From assembly GCF_004153455.1 (NCBI RefSeq), contig NZ_SDQE01000014.1:1-64000 (forward strand): 64,000 nt of DNA. The letters are read 5' to 3'. Below, piece by piece: positions 34,566 to 42,815 of this stretch (positions within the stretch are counted from its first letter, which is position 1; each line of letters begins with the position of its first letter). The translations under genes were made by a program, and so were the position numbers. The notes beneath the pieces were generated by a model, which did no database searches, was not told the origin of the DNA, and saw nothing but the letters and a program-made list of their open reading frames with translations. The DNA comes from Allopusillimonas ginsengisoli (GTDB lineage: Bacteria > Pseudomonadota > Gammaproteobacteria > Burkholderiales > Burkholderiaceae_B).

Positions 34566-35168
34566 ATGTCATTCATGTTGAAAAGCCCCCCCATCCATAT
34601 CGGCCTTCCCGATATACGCCAGATAGGGTTCAGGATTCGCTCCGCACGTCGACGGAAAAAACTGACGCAGGCCCACGTAGCAGCCCGCGCCGGCATAGAC
34701 AAAGCCCATCTGTCGCGTATCGAACGCGGGGAAAAGACCGCATCGCTCGGCACGCTACACATGTTATCCGTTGCACTGGATACCAGCCTCTCGCTTCTGT
34801 TGGGCGAAAGCAATCCAAAGGATGAAATTCGCGTTAACCGGGCAGAAGAGCGTCAACCGGCAGCAGATACCAAGGCGTTAGCTAATGAAGGGCATTACAA
34901 AACCCTGCTGGCCGGAGGGATGGACAGCCCGCTGTCGATGATGATGGTTCAGGTCAGCAAGCAAGGCCTCAAAGAAACCGCAGTGCATGGCGGCGAAGAA
35001 GTAATCTTCGTGCTCGAAGGCCGAGTGCGGGTTCAATTCGACCAGCATGGCGTTGTGCTTGGCAAATACGACAGCGTGAGCTTTCCGGGCTATTTGTCCC
35101 ACAGCTTATGCGCGGAAGGCACCAAGATCGCTCGCGTGTTGATCGCGATTGCGGGCGACTCGCTGTAG
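34566..35168 (+). CDS. XRE-family regulator with cupin sensor domain
   Basis: About 200 residues. Helix-turn-helix at about 20-70 (K-L-T-Q-A-H-V-A-A-R-A-G-I-D-K-A-H-L-S-R-I-E) and a C-terminal cupin (about 115-195, E-E-V-I-F-V-L-E-G-R-V). The cupin presumably binds a small ligand or metal. It is divergent from the aldolase/TRAP operon and likely represses it. Start uncertain: ATG 34566 or 34575; TTG 34560 is also open. No strong ribosome site. Confidence 0.88.
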   Translation: MSFMLKSPPIHIGLPDIRQIGFRIRSARRRKKLTQAHVAARAGIDKAHLSRIERGEKTASLGTLHMLSVALDTSLSLLLGESNPKDEIRVNRAEERQPAADTKALANEGHYKTLLAGGMDSPLSMMMVQVSKQGLKETAVHGGEEVIFVLEGRVRVQFDQHGVVLGKYDSVSFPGYLSHSLCAEGTKIARVLIAIAGDSL

Positions 35169-35202
35169 GCAAGTAAATTCCGGGGGCAGCGACCGGGGTT
35201 GC

Positions 35203-36120
35203 TCAACCGAGGAGATTCACTCCCCCTCCCTCCCGCATCATGTTGATCAATGCTCTCAGGCTCACTGGCACATGCCGATTACTGGGAAAGTAAAGATGCA
35301 GGCCTGGGATGTACGGGCACCAGTCTTCCAGCACGGCCACCAACCCACCCTCGTCCATGAGTGGGCGGGCATATGCCTCTGGAATATAGGCGATGCCCAC
35401 GCCGGCCGCCGCAGCCTCAGCCATTAACTGACTGTTGTCCAGCGTTAGCACACCCGGCACATCGAGCGCCAATTCTTGTCCTCGCCTGCAGAATTCCCAG
35501 CGATAACGTTTGCCACTGGTAAGGCGTTGCCGAATGCATCGATGTCCGGCAAGCTCATCGGGCGTTTGCGGAGCCTGATGAACCGCCAGGTAGGCCGGCG
35601 ATGCAACGGCCAAGAAACGCATATCGGGACCGAGCCGTACCGCCACCATATCCTTGGGCACCGCTTCGCCCAGCCTCACGCCCGCATCAAATCCCTGCTC
35701 GACGATATCCACCAGTTGCCCTTGCGCGACCAGGTCGAGTTCTACGCCGGGATAGCGCGCCAAAAACTCCGGCACTAGAGTTAAAAGCAAGCGGATGGCC
35801 GCCTCGCTGCCATTGATTTTCAACGTGCCCGTCGGTCGCCCATGTGCGCCCGCGACGTCCTCCAGAAGTTGATTCAAATCCCCCAGCAAAGGATCAAGAC
35901 GGGCAAGAAACTGCTCGCCGGCTTGGGTCAGCGACACGCTGCGCGTTGTTCGGTGCAATAGGCGAGTGCAGAGCCTGTCTTCCAGACCCCGCACGGTATG
36001 GCTGAGTGACGAACGTGTTACGCCCAGCAATTCAGCGGCACGTCGGAAACTGCGGTGTTCAGCGACGGCCTTGAACGCGCGCAAATCCTTCAGTGAGGGC
36101 GGTTCTATTGGTGATTTCAT
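35203..36120 (-). CDS. LysR-family transcriptional regulator
   Basis: 305 residues. Helix-turn-helix at about 8-65 (S-F-R-R-A-A-E-L-L-G-V-T-R-S-S-L-S-H-T-V-R-G-L-E) and an effector domain at about 90-290. GAGGTG lies just before the ATG. Divergent from the short-chain dehydrogenase gene, which it most likely controls, through the ATTGG-N5-CCAAT box in the gap. It ends 34 nt after the XRE-cupin stop on the opposite strand. Confidence 0.93.
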   Translation of the reverse strand: MKSPIEPPSLKDLRAFKAVAEHRSFRRAAELLGVTRSSLSHTVRGLEDRLCTRLLHRTTRSVSLTQAGEQFLARLDPLLGDLNQLLEDVAGAHGRPTGTLKINGSEAAIRLLLTLVPEFLARYPGVELDLVAQGQLVDIVEQGFDAGVRLGEAVPKDMVAVRLGPDMRFLAVASPAYLAVHQAPQTPDELAGHRCIRQRLTSGKRYRWEFCRRGQELALDVPGVLTLDNSQLMAEAAAAGVGIAYIPEAYARPLMDEGGLVAVLEDWCPYIPGLHLYFPSNRHVPVSLRALINMMREGGGVNLLG

Positions 36121-36138
36121 TTCACCTCTTCATGCAAT

Positions 36139-36157
36139 TTATTGGTTATTCCAATAA
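36139..36157. promoter_or_regulatory. LysR box between LysR and SDR genes
   Basis: TTATTGG-TTATT-CCAATAA is a perfect 7-bp inverted repeat with a 5-nt spacer, containing the T-N11-A pattern of LysR sites. It lies 19 nt upstream of the LysR start (36120) and about 100 nt upstream of the SDR start, a position suited to autorepression and divergent activation. Confidence 0.6.
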
Positions 36158-36173
36158 CAATAGTAATCCCATA

Positions 36174-36236
36174 CCATTCATTCAGTCGTCCATTTCATTC
36201 ATTCAGTCGTTCATTTCATTCATTCAGTCGTTCATT
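36174..36236. repeat. Three 21-bp tandem repeats upstream of the SDR gene
   Basis: The core TTCATTCAGTCGT recurs at 36177, 36198 and 36219, a 21-bp period (two helical turns). The array ends about 20 nt before the SDR ATG, so it covers the promoter or leader. It may be a slippage-prone element that tunes expression. Confidence 0.75.
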
Positions 36237-36256
36237 TTTCTCTCAGGATTTGCAAC

Positions 36257-37087
36257 ATGACCAAGACATGGTTTATTACCGGAACCTCAACCGGCCTGGG
36301 CCGCCTCCTTACTGAGCGATTGTTGGCGCGCGGCGATCACGTGGTCGCAACGCTTCGCCGGCCCGACATGCTGAAAGCGTTGGCGGCACAGTATGGCGAT
36401 CAACTTCATGCGCTCACGCTGGACGTCACTGACACGCAAGCCACGAAAGCCGTGGTTGCGGATGCTTTCCAACGTGTCGGACATATCGACGTAGTGGTCA
36501 GCAATGCGGGATATGCACTCTTCGGCGCAGCTGAAGAAGCGAGCGACGCGCAGATCGAGCGGCAGATCGCGACGAATTTGGTCGGTTCCATTCAACTCAT
36601 TCGGGCGGTCTTGCCTCACTTGCGCGCGCAAAAAGGTGGTCGCATCGTTCAGGTCTCCTCGGAGGGCGGACAGATCGCTTATCCGAACTTCAGCCTCTAC
36701 CACGCCACCAAATGGGGCATCGAAGGCTTTGTCGAATCAGTGGCTCAGGAGGTTGCGCCGTTCGGCATAGACTTTCTGATTGTCGAGCCTGGCCCGACCG
36801 GTACCAACTTCGTTGAAGGACTGGATCGCGCGCAGCCTATGGCCTGTTATGACGATACCCCGGCGGGAGAAGTACGGCGCGCTATCGCATCAGGTGCCTT
36901 TGCCATCCGGGGCGATGCCGCCAGAACAGTCGATGCCATGATTGCGGCAGCCGATGCGGCGCACCCGCCCTTGCGTCTAGCCCTGGGCAGCACGGCGTAC
37001 GCGTCGATCAGCGAGGCACTGACGAATCGGAGAAACCTGCTGGAGGCGCAGAAAAAGGTGGCGTTCTCCGCCGATCGGCACGACTGA
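36257..37087 (+). CDS. Short-chain dehydrogenase/reductase
   Basis: 276 residues. Cofactor motif T-G-T-S-T-G-L-G at residues 8-15, S-N-A-G near 83, and the active-site Y-H-A-T-K-W-G near residue 154, preceded by the catalytic Ser in V-S-S-E-G. A classical SDR of the type that reduces ketones or oxidises alcohols with NAD(P); the substrate is unknown. AGGA lies 8 nt before the ATG. Divergent from a LysR gene. Confidence 0.9.
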   Translation: MTKTWFITGTSTGLGRLLTERLLARGDHVVATLRRPDMLKALAAQYGDQLHALTLDVTDTQATKAVVADAFQRVGHIDVVVSNAGYALFGAAEEASDAQIERQIATNLVGSIQLIRAVLPHLRAQKGGRIVQVSSEGGQIAYPNFSLYHATKWGIEGFVESVAQEVAPFGIDFLIVEPGPTGTNFVEGLDRAQPMACYDDTPAGEVRRAIASGAFAIRGDAARTVDAMIAAADAAHPPLRLALGSTAYASISEALTNRRNLLEAQKKVAFSADRHD

Positions 37088-37193
37088 GCCGAGCAGGCTG
37101 CGATCACACTGCTTGCGTCGGGCCGGCCTTTCCCGACTGATCACTTTCAACCCAACGGGCTTTCATGCGACCGTAATCGCTGCAAGCCAGTCA

Positions 37194-37721
37194 TCATGCG
37201 CGGGGCTGCCCCAGCGTTTTCTCGACCATCTCCTCGGCCTGCGCATGGAGTGCCCAGAAGTTGGGAACGGCCTCACCCTTGATACGCCTCTCCAGCGCAG
37301 CAAGATGCGAATGCCAGCCACCACCGAAATTGACAGCATCGTCGCGGCCGCGCAAACCTGTGTGCGTCAACACAAACCGGGTTTTGTCGCCTTCGGCGGT
37401 CAATGCAAACGTGACCTCACCGCCATCGCCGCCATCCCAGGTGATTGCAAGCAAATGCGGCGGCTCGTACCGTGTGATGTTTTCCGCCCAGCTGTGACCG
37501 AGATAGGGACGGTATTTTTCCGGTGTGTCCACATCGTCGTCTGACAAATTGTCGTGGTCCATCGTCAGGCCGAAACGCCCGCCAACTTTCAGCTCGGAGG
37601 GTCCAGCCATGAACCACCGCGCACGCAGCTCGGGATCAACCAGATATCGCCAGACCTTTTCCAAAGGAGCGTCCAGCAAGCGCTCGAAGCGCAAAGCGTC
37701 AGGGGTAATGGAGTCTGTCAT
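37194..37721 (-). CDS. SRPBCC/AHSA1-domain protein
   Basis: 175 residues. The Bet v1-like AHSA1 fold is indicated by the N-terminal F-E-R-L-L-D-A-P-L-E-K-V-W-R-Y-L and the C-terminal G-G-W-H-S-H-L-A-A-L. Such proteins bind hydrophobic ligands and are often paired with an ArsR regulator, which is the gene upstream here. AAGGGAG lies 9 nt before the ATG. Confidence 0.88.
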   Translation of the reverse strand: MTDSITPDALRFERLLDAPLEKVWRYLVDPELRARWFMAGPSELKVGGRFGLTMDHDNLSDDDVDTPEKYRPYLGHSWAENITRYEPPHLLAITWDGGDGGEVTFALTAEGDKTRFVLTHTGLRGRDDAVNFGGGWHSHLAALERRIKGEAVPNFWALHAQAEEMVEKTLGQPRA

Positions 37722-37860
37722 CTAGGCACTCCCTTCATTCGCAAGATTCAATTGCAGACCCAGCGCAGCCTGCGCGCCGCCGTCCTGAAACATGAAAAAT
37801 GGCCTGGCTATCGTCATCAGATACCTTGATATGCGTTGCCGCCTGAGCTTGGCGTGGCGA

Positions 37861-38184
37861 TTATTCGGGGTCTTGCTTCAATGCAACTTCCAGCGCATCG
37901 AGGCGATCAGTCCAGAATCGCTCCCATTGCCTGAGCCAATCGCTGGCGTCCTTCAATTGGCTGGGATTGAGCCTGCACAACTGCTGCCGCCCTACCTTGC
38001 GCCGCTCAATCAGGCCCGCGCGTGCGAGCACGGCAACGTGTTTGGCGGCCCCCGCAAAGCTCATCCGATAAGGCGCGGCGAGTTCACCGATCGACTTTTC
38101 GCCCAGCATCAGATCCGCCAGCATCGCGCGCCGGGTCGGATCAGCAAGCGCCGTGAACGTCGTATCGAGTCGTTTTTCAACCAT
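37861..38184 (-). CDS. ArsR-family transcriptional regulator
   Basis: About 107 residues. Winged helix with A-L-A-D-P-T-R-R-A-M-L near the start and the recognition helix M-S-F-A-G-A-A-K-H-V-A-V-L near residue 47. There is no cysteine metal site, so it belongs to the ArsR group paired with SRPBCC proteins. I choose ATG 38184 (M-V-E-K-R-L-D-T); a promoter places the RNA start about there, so the message is probably leaderless. Upstream in-frame starts at 38220 and 38214 would lie inside that promoter. Confidence 0.85.
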   Translation of the reverse strand: MVEKRLDTTFTALADPTRRAMLADLMLGEKSIGELAAPYRMSFAGAAKHVAVLARAGLIERRKVGRQQLCRLNPSQLKDASDWLRQWERFWTDRLDALEVALKQDPE

Positions 38185-38191
38185 AGGGTTT

Positions 38192-38220
38192 AGTATCTGA
38201 CGTAATGGCGCCATTGTCAA
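38192..38220 (-). promoter_or_regulatory. Promoter of the ArsR/SRPBCC pair (TTGACA-N17-GATACT)
   Basis: On the minus strand TTGACA (38220-38215) is followed after exactly 17 nt by GATACT (38197-38192). Transcription would start near 38185, one nucleotide before the ArsR ATG, and no ribosome-binding site precedes that ATG. Confidence 0.6.
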
Positions 38221-38383
38221 CCAAATGGTTTAACTTATTCAGTCCTGCTATTTCTGGGAAAGGTCAACGACTGCCAGACTCATCGATCCCGGTGTAGCCA
38301 AGCCTGGAACGCGGCCCATCGCGCCGTTACCGGCTTTCCCTGAGCGATGACGCACAGTACACAAGAATGAGAGCGATGCATCC

Positions 38384-38473
38384 ATCCGGAGGCTCTTTAT
38401 CGAATGGTTCAACCGCGCTTAACGTACGGAGGTGCTCGACGCCCATCTGATTGCCAACCTCGAGCAGGTCGAT
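38384..38473 (+). pseudogene. IS3-family transposase (OrfB) relic
   Basis: In one frame the plus strand reads I-R-R-L-F-I-E-W-F-N-R-A, a TAA stop at 38420-38422, then R-T-E-V-L-D-A-H-L-I-A-N-L-E-Q-V. This matches the C-terminal part of IS3-type integrase-core transposases (E-x-F-N-R-x-Y-R-T-E-V-L-D). The TAA stands where Tyr is expected. No inverted repeats or remaining domains are visible in the 275-bp gap, so it is a decayed fragment. Confidence 0.6.
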
Positions 38474-38495
38474 AAGAGAAGAGATCGATCGTGCC

Positions 38496-39263
38496 TCAAC
38501 GAGGCACGCCATGGATTACAGCGCTGCCGTAAGCGACGTCGCCGTAGGCGAAAAACCGCTCGTGAGCGATGCGTGCCCCATCCACGCCCAGCGCCGCGAG
38601 CGCCTTCGACACGGAATCCACCATTGCCGCCGGGCCTGCCACGTAGTAATCAGCGTCCAGCGCGCCGTCAAGCAGAACACCCAGAAGATTTTGACCAAAC
38701 CGCCCCCGGAGCCCCCGCCAGGCCGACGCCGTCACCGTCGCCGAAGTCATTGTCACATGCAAACGCATCTGCGGATTTCTCGAAGCGCAATCCTCGAGTT
38801 CGGTCAAAAGCGCCGCACTTTCCGGGTCACGGCAAGAATACAGCAACAAGCAGTCACGCGGGTCATGCGTGTGAGCCAAATGTTTGGCAATGGAGAAACA
38901 CGGTGCAATCCCGATTCCTCCCGCGATCAACACAATAGGCCTTGCATCGCCTCTCGGTGGAGAAAAATAGCCGAAGGGACCAGTGAAATGGAGCGTCGCA
39001 CCTTCCTTCAGGCCAATAAGCTTCTGTTTGAAAGCGGAGTGCTCCCGGACGCGCGTGGCGATGCTCAGCGCCGGCTCGTGCGGCGCGCCCGCCAAAGAAA
39101 AGATATGGCGCAACGGGGGCGATGACGCATGATCCGTTGGCAAGAGCAGACTGATAGTCTGACCCGGCATGAATGAGAATGCATCAGGCCGTTCGAAATG
39201 CACTCGAACGGCGTCCAGCGCCAGCCACTCCACCTCCAATAATCGGCTAGTCCAGTCCAGCAT
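38496..39263 (-). CDS. Ferredoxin-NADP reductase-like flavoprotein
   Basis: 255 residues. The FAD-binding barrel (about 1-100, with S-L-A-G-A-P-H for R-x-Y-S positions) and the NAD domain (I-A-G-G-I-G-I-A-P near 114, Y-V-A-G-P-A near 210) are both present. A C-terminal 2Fe-2S domain is absent, so it must pass electrons to a separate partner not visible nearby. The gene lies just past an IS3 relic. Confidence 0.82.
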   Translation of the reverse strand: MLDWTSRLLEVEWLALDAVRVHFERPDAFSFMPGQTISLLLPTDHASSPPLRHIFSLAGAPHEPALSIATRVREHSAFKQKLIGLKEGATLHFTGPFGYFSPPRGDARPIVLIAGGIGIAPCFSIAKHLAHTHDPRDCLLLYSCRDPESAALLTELEDCASRNPQMRLHVTMTSATVTASAWRGLRGRFGQNLLGVLLDGALDADYYVAGPAAMVDSVSKALAALGVDGARIAHERFFAYGDVAYGSAVIHGVPR

Positions 39264-39366
39264 GGTTCGACACTCAATAATGCAGGAGCACTTAATACAT
39301 TCAAGGCCGCCCGCCAGCCGTCATTATTCGGACAACCATCCGGGCGACGCTGCGCGGCAACAGAAC

Positions 39367-39825
39367 TCAGCCCGGCTCGAAGGTCTTAGGCTTATGCTGG
39401 GTACGGATCTGCTTTTTGTTTTCCACACCATAGCCGGCGCTGTTCTTGAAGATATTTGGCTTCCGGTAGATTGCCAATATGGTGCAACCCTCTTCACTAT
39501 GGGTTTCGTGAAGCGAGCCAGGAATGCGATAGACATATTCTCCAGCGCGGCAAATACCGTCGTGATCCGAGAAGGAGCCCGAAATCACATAGCTTTGTTC
39601 TATTTCCGGATGCTTATGGAATGGCAATGTCGTTCCGGGCGCCCAACGCAGCAGGCACGTCAATTCGCCCGCCTCCTTGTTTTCATACAAGACCTTGATT
39701 TCAATACCCTCGAACTGAGACTGCTTCCATTCCATGTCCTGCGGCTTGACATACACCGATCCGTTTTTCGTGGGCTCCAGATTTCCCACCAATCTTTCTG
39801 AAAAATGATTTTCCACTTCGGGCAT
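39367..39825 (-). CDS. Cupin-domain protein (ChrR/DHAP-dioxygenase-like)
   Basis: About 152 residues. Metal-binding motifs P-F-H-K-H-P-E-I-E-Q near residue 68 and H-E-T-H-S-E-E near residue 103 mark a single cupin. AAGGAG lies 7 nt before ATG 39825 (a second ATG sits 3 nt upstream). Function unknown; a metal-dependent dioxygenase or sensor is possible. Confidence 0.82.
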   Translation of the reverse strand: MPEVENHFSERLVGNLEPTKNGSVYVKPQDMEWKQSQFEGIEIKVLYENKEAGELTCLLRWAPGTTLPFHKHPEIEQSYVISGSFSDHDGICRAGEYVYRIPGSLHETHSEEGCTILAIYRKPNIFKNSAGYGVENKKQIRTQHKPKTFEPG

Positions 39826-39965
39826 CATCAACTCCTTTAGATTATTTTGCAGCAACTATTCAAACCGTTAGAACGACCCGTCCAAGGATGGCCATCTATA
39901 TTCCACTATACCGGCTGCATTGCCCAATAGACAATATAAATTCATTAAAGGTTTTCCCTAGGACG

Positions 39966-40613
39966 TCAGGAACCCACAGGCTGGGCGGTCGCCGGCCGCA
40001 CCACAGGCAGGCGCGCCAGATTCGCCGCGCGAGCGGCGTCGTACTCCATGATGTGCGCGATTTGAGCGGCGGCTTCCTCGCCATACCGACTCGCAAGAAG
40101 ATAGAACGTGGCATCGATGCACAGACTCACGCCCCCGCCTGTGATGACGCGCCCGTTATCCACCAACAGGGCACCCGATTCGACGGTTACTCCCGCGCAC
40201 CGGCCCAAGTCGTCGATTGGTGGCGATTCGGGCGGCACCACGCGGGATTTAGTAGTTGCGCTCAGGCCATCGAGAACACCCGACGCGGCTAGAATCAACG
40301 ACCCCGTGCAAATCGACATCAAGGTCGCATCCAGGGCGGCCCAATGTCTAATGAACGCCAAAATAGCGTCGTTGCGCGCCGCCTCGCGCCATCCTCCGCC
40401 CCCCGGCACCAGGAGAACGTCCACCTTCTCGACTTCACCGAACGTCCGCGATGGCAACACCGTGAGGCCATTGGTCAGCTCCACCGGTGATCGGTCGGGG
40501 GCCACCAGTTCATATTCAAGTTCCGGTACGACGCGCCGCCCCATTGAAAACACCCCCAGGGGCGCCAGATCGATCGGCTCGATGCCGGGATATAACAAGT
40601 ACGTTAATCGCAT
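39966..40613 (-). CDS. DJ-1/PfpI-family protein
   Basis: About 215 residues. The nucleophile elbow is S-I-C-T-G-S-L near residue 103, followed by L-A-A-S-G-V-L-D-G. There is no AraC DNA-binding domain, so it is the enzyme-like form (for example an isonitrile hydratase relative). GGAGGAG lies just before ATG 40613; the frame extends to 40709 without conserved residues. Divergent from the MHS transporter. Confidence 0.85.
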   Translation of the reverse strand: MRLTYLLYPGIEPIDLAPLGVFSMGRRVVPELEYELVAPDRSPVELTNGLTVLPSRTFGEVEKVDVLLVPGGGGWREAARNDAILAFIRHWAALDATLMSICTGSLILAASGVLDGLSATTKSRVVPPESPPIDDLGRCAGVTVESGALLVDNGRVITGGGVSLCIDATFYLLASRYGEEAAAQIAHIMEYDAARAANLARLPVVRPATAQPVGS

Positions 40614-40769
40614 TTCTCCTCCGTTTTTCTGAAAACCTGCCATATCCGTACAAACCCTTTGTTGCACAGTAGACAACTCAATACTACAATTTCTTTGTCT
40701 GTGGATCAACTTTCATCAAGTTCCCCCTAATAAAAAAAACGAAATTCTCTAACCAAACAGGAGAGATAA

Positions 40770-42125
40770 ATGGCTAACACAAAAGTAGGCCAGGTGGATG
40801 GAAAGCCTGTTTCTATACGAACCGTCGCAATGGCGAGCGCCATTGGCACGACTATAGAGTGGTACGATTTTCTGATCTACGCGACCGCCGCATCCATTGT
40901 TTTCAACACACTATTCTTCCCTTCCGGGGACCCCTTGATAAGCAAGCTCCTATCCATCAGCACCATCGGGGTGGGTTTCTTCGCAAGGCCGCTGGGGGCG
41001 GTTATCCTGAGCCACTACGGAGATCGTGTTGGTCGCAAGTCCCTGCTCATCATCACACTGGTATCTATGGGTGCAGCCACCACCGTCATTGGCCTGCTCC
41101 CCACATACGCAACCATAGGAATCGCCGCACCGATCCTGCTGGTGATCTGCCGCCTGTTCCAAGGGCTCGCAGTTGGCGGTGAATGGGGCGGCGCTGTGCT
41201 GATGGCCATCGAGCACTCTCCCGAAGAACACCGGGGCCTGTATGGCAGCATCGTGCAGGTCGGCTTTCCACTGGGCATGGCCCTAGGCACCCTGTCCTTT
41301 TTCGGGCTGGCCTTTCTTGACGAAGAAGCCTTTATGTCGTGGGGTTGGAGAATTCCGTTCCTGGCCAGCGCAGCCCTGGTTATGGTGGGTACCTTCATCC
41401 GCTTGCATATCGAGGAAACCCCTGATTTCGAGCAAACCCGCAAGCAAGGGAACGTCGAACGCTTCCCCGTCTGGAAGGCGATCACGAAGCACCCCAAAAG
41501 CCTGCTCATCGGACTGGGCGCCCGCATTACCGAAATATCCTGGATCTATGTACTGACGATTTTCGGTCTCAGCTATGCTGTCACGACACTCGGCTTGTCC
41601 CGCACGTTGATCCTGGGCGCCATCGCAATCGGCTGCGTCGCCGAATTGATCACCATCCCCCTGTTTGGCGCACTGTCTGATCGCATCGGCAGGCGGCCGG
41701 TGTATATGATGGGCTGTATCGCCGCCATCGTGCTGGCTTTCCCGATCTTTTGGGGCATCCAAACCAAAGACCCAACCATTGTGATTATTTCCTTTGTGGT
41801 GGGAATGGCAATCGGCCACGGTGTCATGTATGGCGTCCAAGCCAGCTTCCTGAGCGAAATGTTCCCGGCGAATGTGCGATATAGCGGCTCGTCCCTGGGC
41901 TACCAACTCGCGGCACCGCTGGGGGGCGGCATTGTACCGGTGCTTGCGACCGCGGCCGTGGGCGTCACCCACGGGGCAACCTGGCCCGTCTCGTTGCTCA
42001 TGATCGGAATTGCCTTGTTAACCATCCTGGCGGTGTATTGGAGCAAGGAAACCGCCCCGGTGGCGCTCAAGAAAAAAGCATCGGCTGGCGGGGCCCTGCC
42101 GCACGCCATCAAACCGAGCCTCTAA
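40770..42125 (+). CDS. MFS transporter, metabolite:H+ symporter (MHS) family
   Basis: 451 residues, twelve membrane spans. The MHS loop motif G-D-R-V-G-R-K near residue 90 and its repeat S-D-R-I-G-R-R near residue 306 are clear. The family imports dicarboxylates, osmolytes or aromatic acids with protons (ShiA/ProP/KgtP-like). AGGAGAG lies 6 nt before the ATG. The message ends at the terminator that follows. Confidence 0.92.
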   Translation: MANTKVGQVDGKPVSIRTVAMASAIGTTIEWYDFLIYATAASIVFNTLFFPSGDPLISKLLSISTIGVGFFARPLGAVILSHYGDRVGRKSLLIITLVSMGAATTVIGLLPTYATIGIAAPILLVICRLFQGLAVGGEWGGAVLMAIEHSPEEHRGLYGSIVQVGFPLGMALGTLSFFGLAFLDEEAFMSWGWRIPFLASAALVMVGTFIRLHIEETPDFEQTRKQGNVERFPVWKAITKHPKSLLIGLGARITEISWIYVLTIFGLSYAVTTLGLSRTLILGAIAIGCVAELITIPLFGALSDRIGRRPVYMMGCIAAIVLAFPIFWGIQTKDPTIVIISFVVGMAIGHGVMYGVQASFLSEMFPANVRYSGSSLGYQLAAPLGGGIVPVLATAAVGVTHGATWPVSLLMIGIALLTILAVYWSKETAPVALKKKASAGGALPHAIKPSL

Positions 42126-42142
42126 AAGAGGAAATAAAAAAC

Positions 42143-42169
42143 GCGGGCCGCAAGGGCCCGCATTTTTTT
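42143..42169. terminator. Bidirectional intrinsic terminator
   Basis: GCGGGCC (42143-42149) and GGCCCGC (42155-42161) form a hairpin with a T7 tail on the plus strand and GTTTTTT on the minus strand. It serves the transporter gene and, from the other side, the XRE-cupin gene, whose stop codon sits in the T-run. Confidence 0.9.
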
Positions 42170-42815
42170 ATGCCAGATTTTCATCAAAGCCCGCTGGCGA
42201 AAACATGACGACCAATGCAGTGGCCTGCCCGGACAAGCTGCGGCCCCGATGGGGTATTTGGGAATCAAAATGAATGGTATCGCCGGCCTTCAATACATAT
42301 TTCTGGCTGCCTACTTGCCATTCTATTTTCCCGCTCAACACATATAATAATTCCTCGCCGTCGTGTTGAAAGAACACGTATTTATCGATCTGTTCAGGGA
42401 ACGAAAACAAAAACGGCTGCAAGGCGTGATTTGGCTTGGCTTTGCTCAGGGCAAAATAATCGTAGCCGAATGTCGTGCCCCCCATTACCGTCGGGCGCTG
42501 CTCGTCGTGCCGCACCACGCTGACACCGCGCCAGGTTCCGGGTGTCGACACGGAATATCCGATCAGTGAGCCAGCCTCGATATCCAAGGCATTGGCAAGG
42601 CGCGATAACGTCGCCAAGGGCGGCACCTTTTTGCCATTCTCGATCCGGGATAAATAGCCTTTATCCAGATCTACCCGAGCGGCCAGCTCGGTTAGCGTCA
42701 AACCCGCCGCTTTCCGATGGCTACGCAGTTTAGCGCCTAAATTACGCAAATGAAGGTGCTCCTCGGGATTGTCTTCTTGGTCAGATTGAGTGTTAGGAGC
42801 GAAGACCATTGCCAT
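42168..42815 (-). CDS. XRE-family regulator with cupin domain
   Basis: About 215 residues. Helix-turn-helix at about 28-82 (L-T-L-T-E-L-A-A-R-V-D-L-D-K-G-Y-L-S-R-I-E) and a C-terminal cupin (about 130-210, D-G-E-E-L-L-Y-V-L-S-G-K-I-E-W). Same architecture as the regulator at 34566 but only moderately similar. ATG 42815 or ATG 42806 may be the true start. It converges on the MHS transporter gene and may regulate it. Confidence 0.88.
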   Translation of the reverse strand: MAMVFAPNTQSDQEDNPEEHLHLRNLGAKLRSHRKAAGLTLTELAARVDLDKGYLSRIENGKKVPPLATLSRLANALDIEAGSLIGYSVSTPGTWRGVSVVRHDEQRPTVMGGTTFGYDYFALSKAKPNHALQPFLFSFPEQIDKYVFFQHDGEELLYVLSGKIEWQVGSQKYVLKAGDTIHFDSQIPHRGRSLSGQATALVVMFSPAGFDENLA

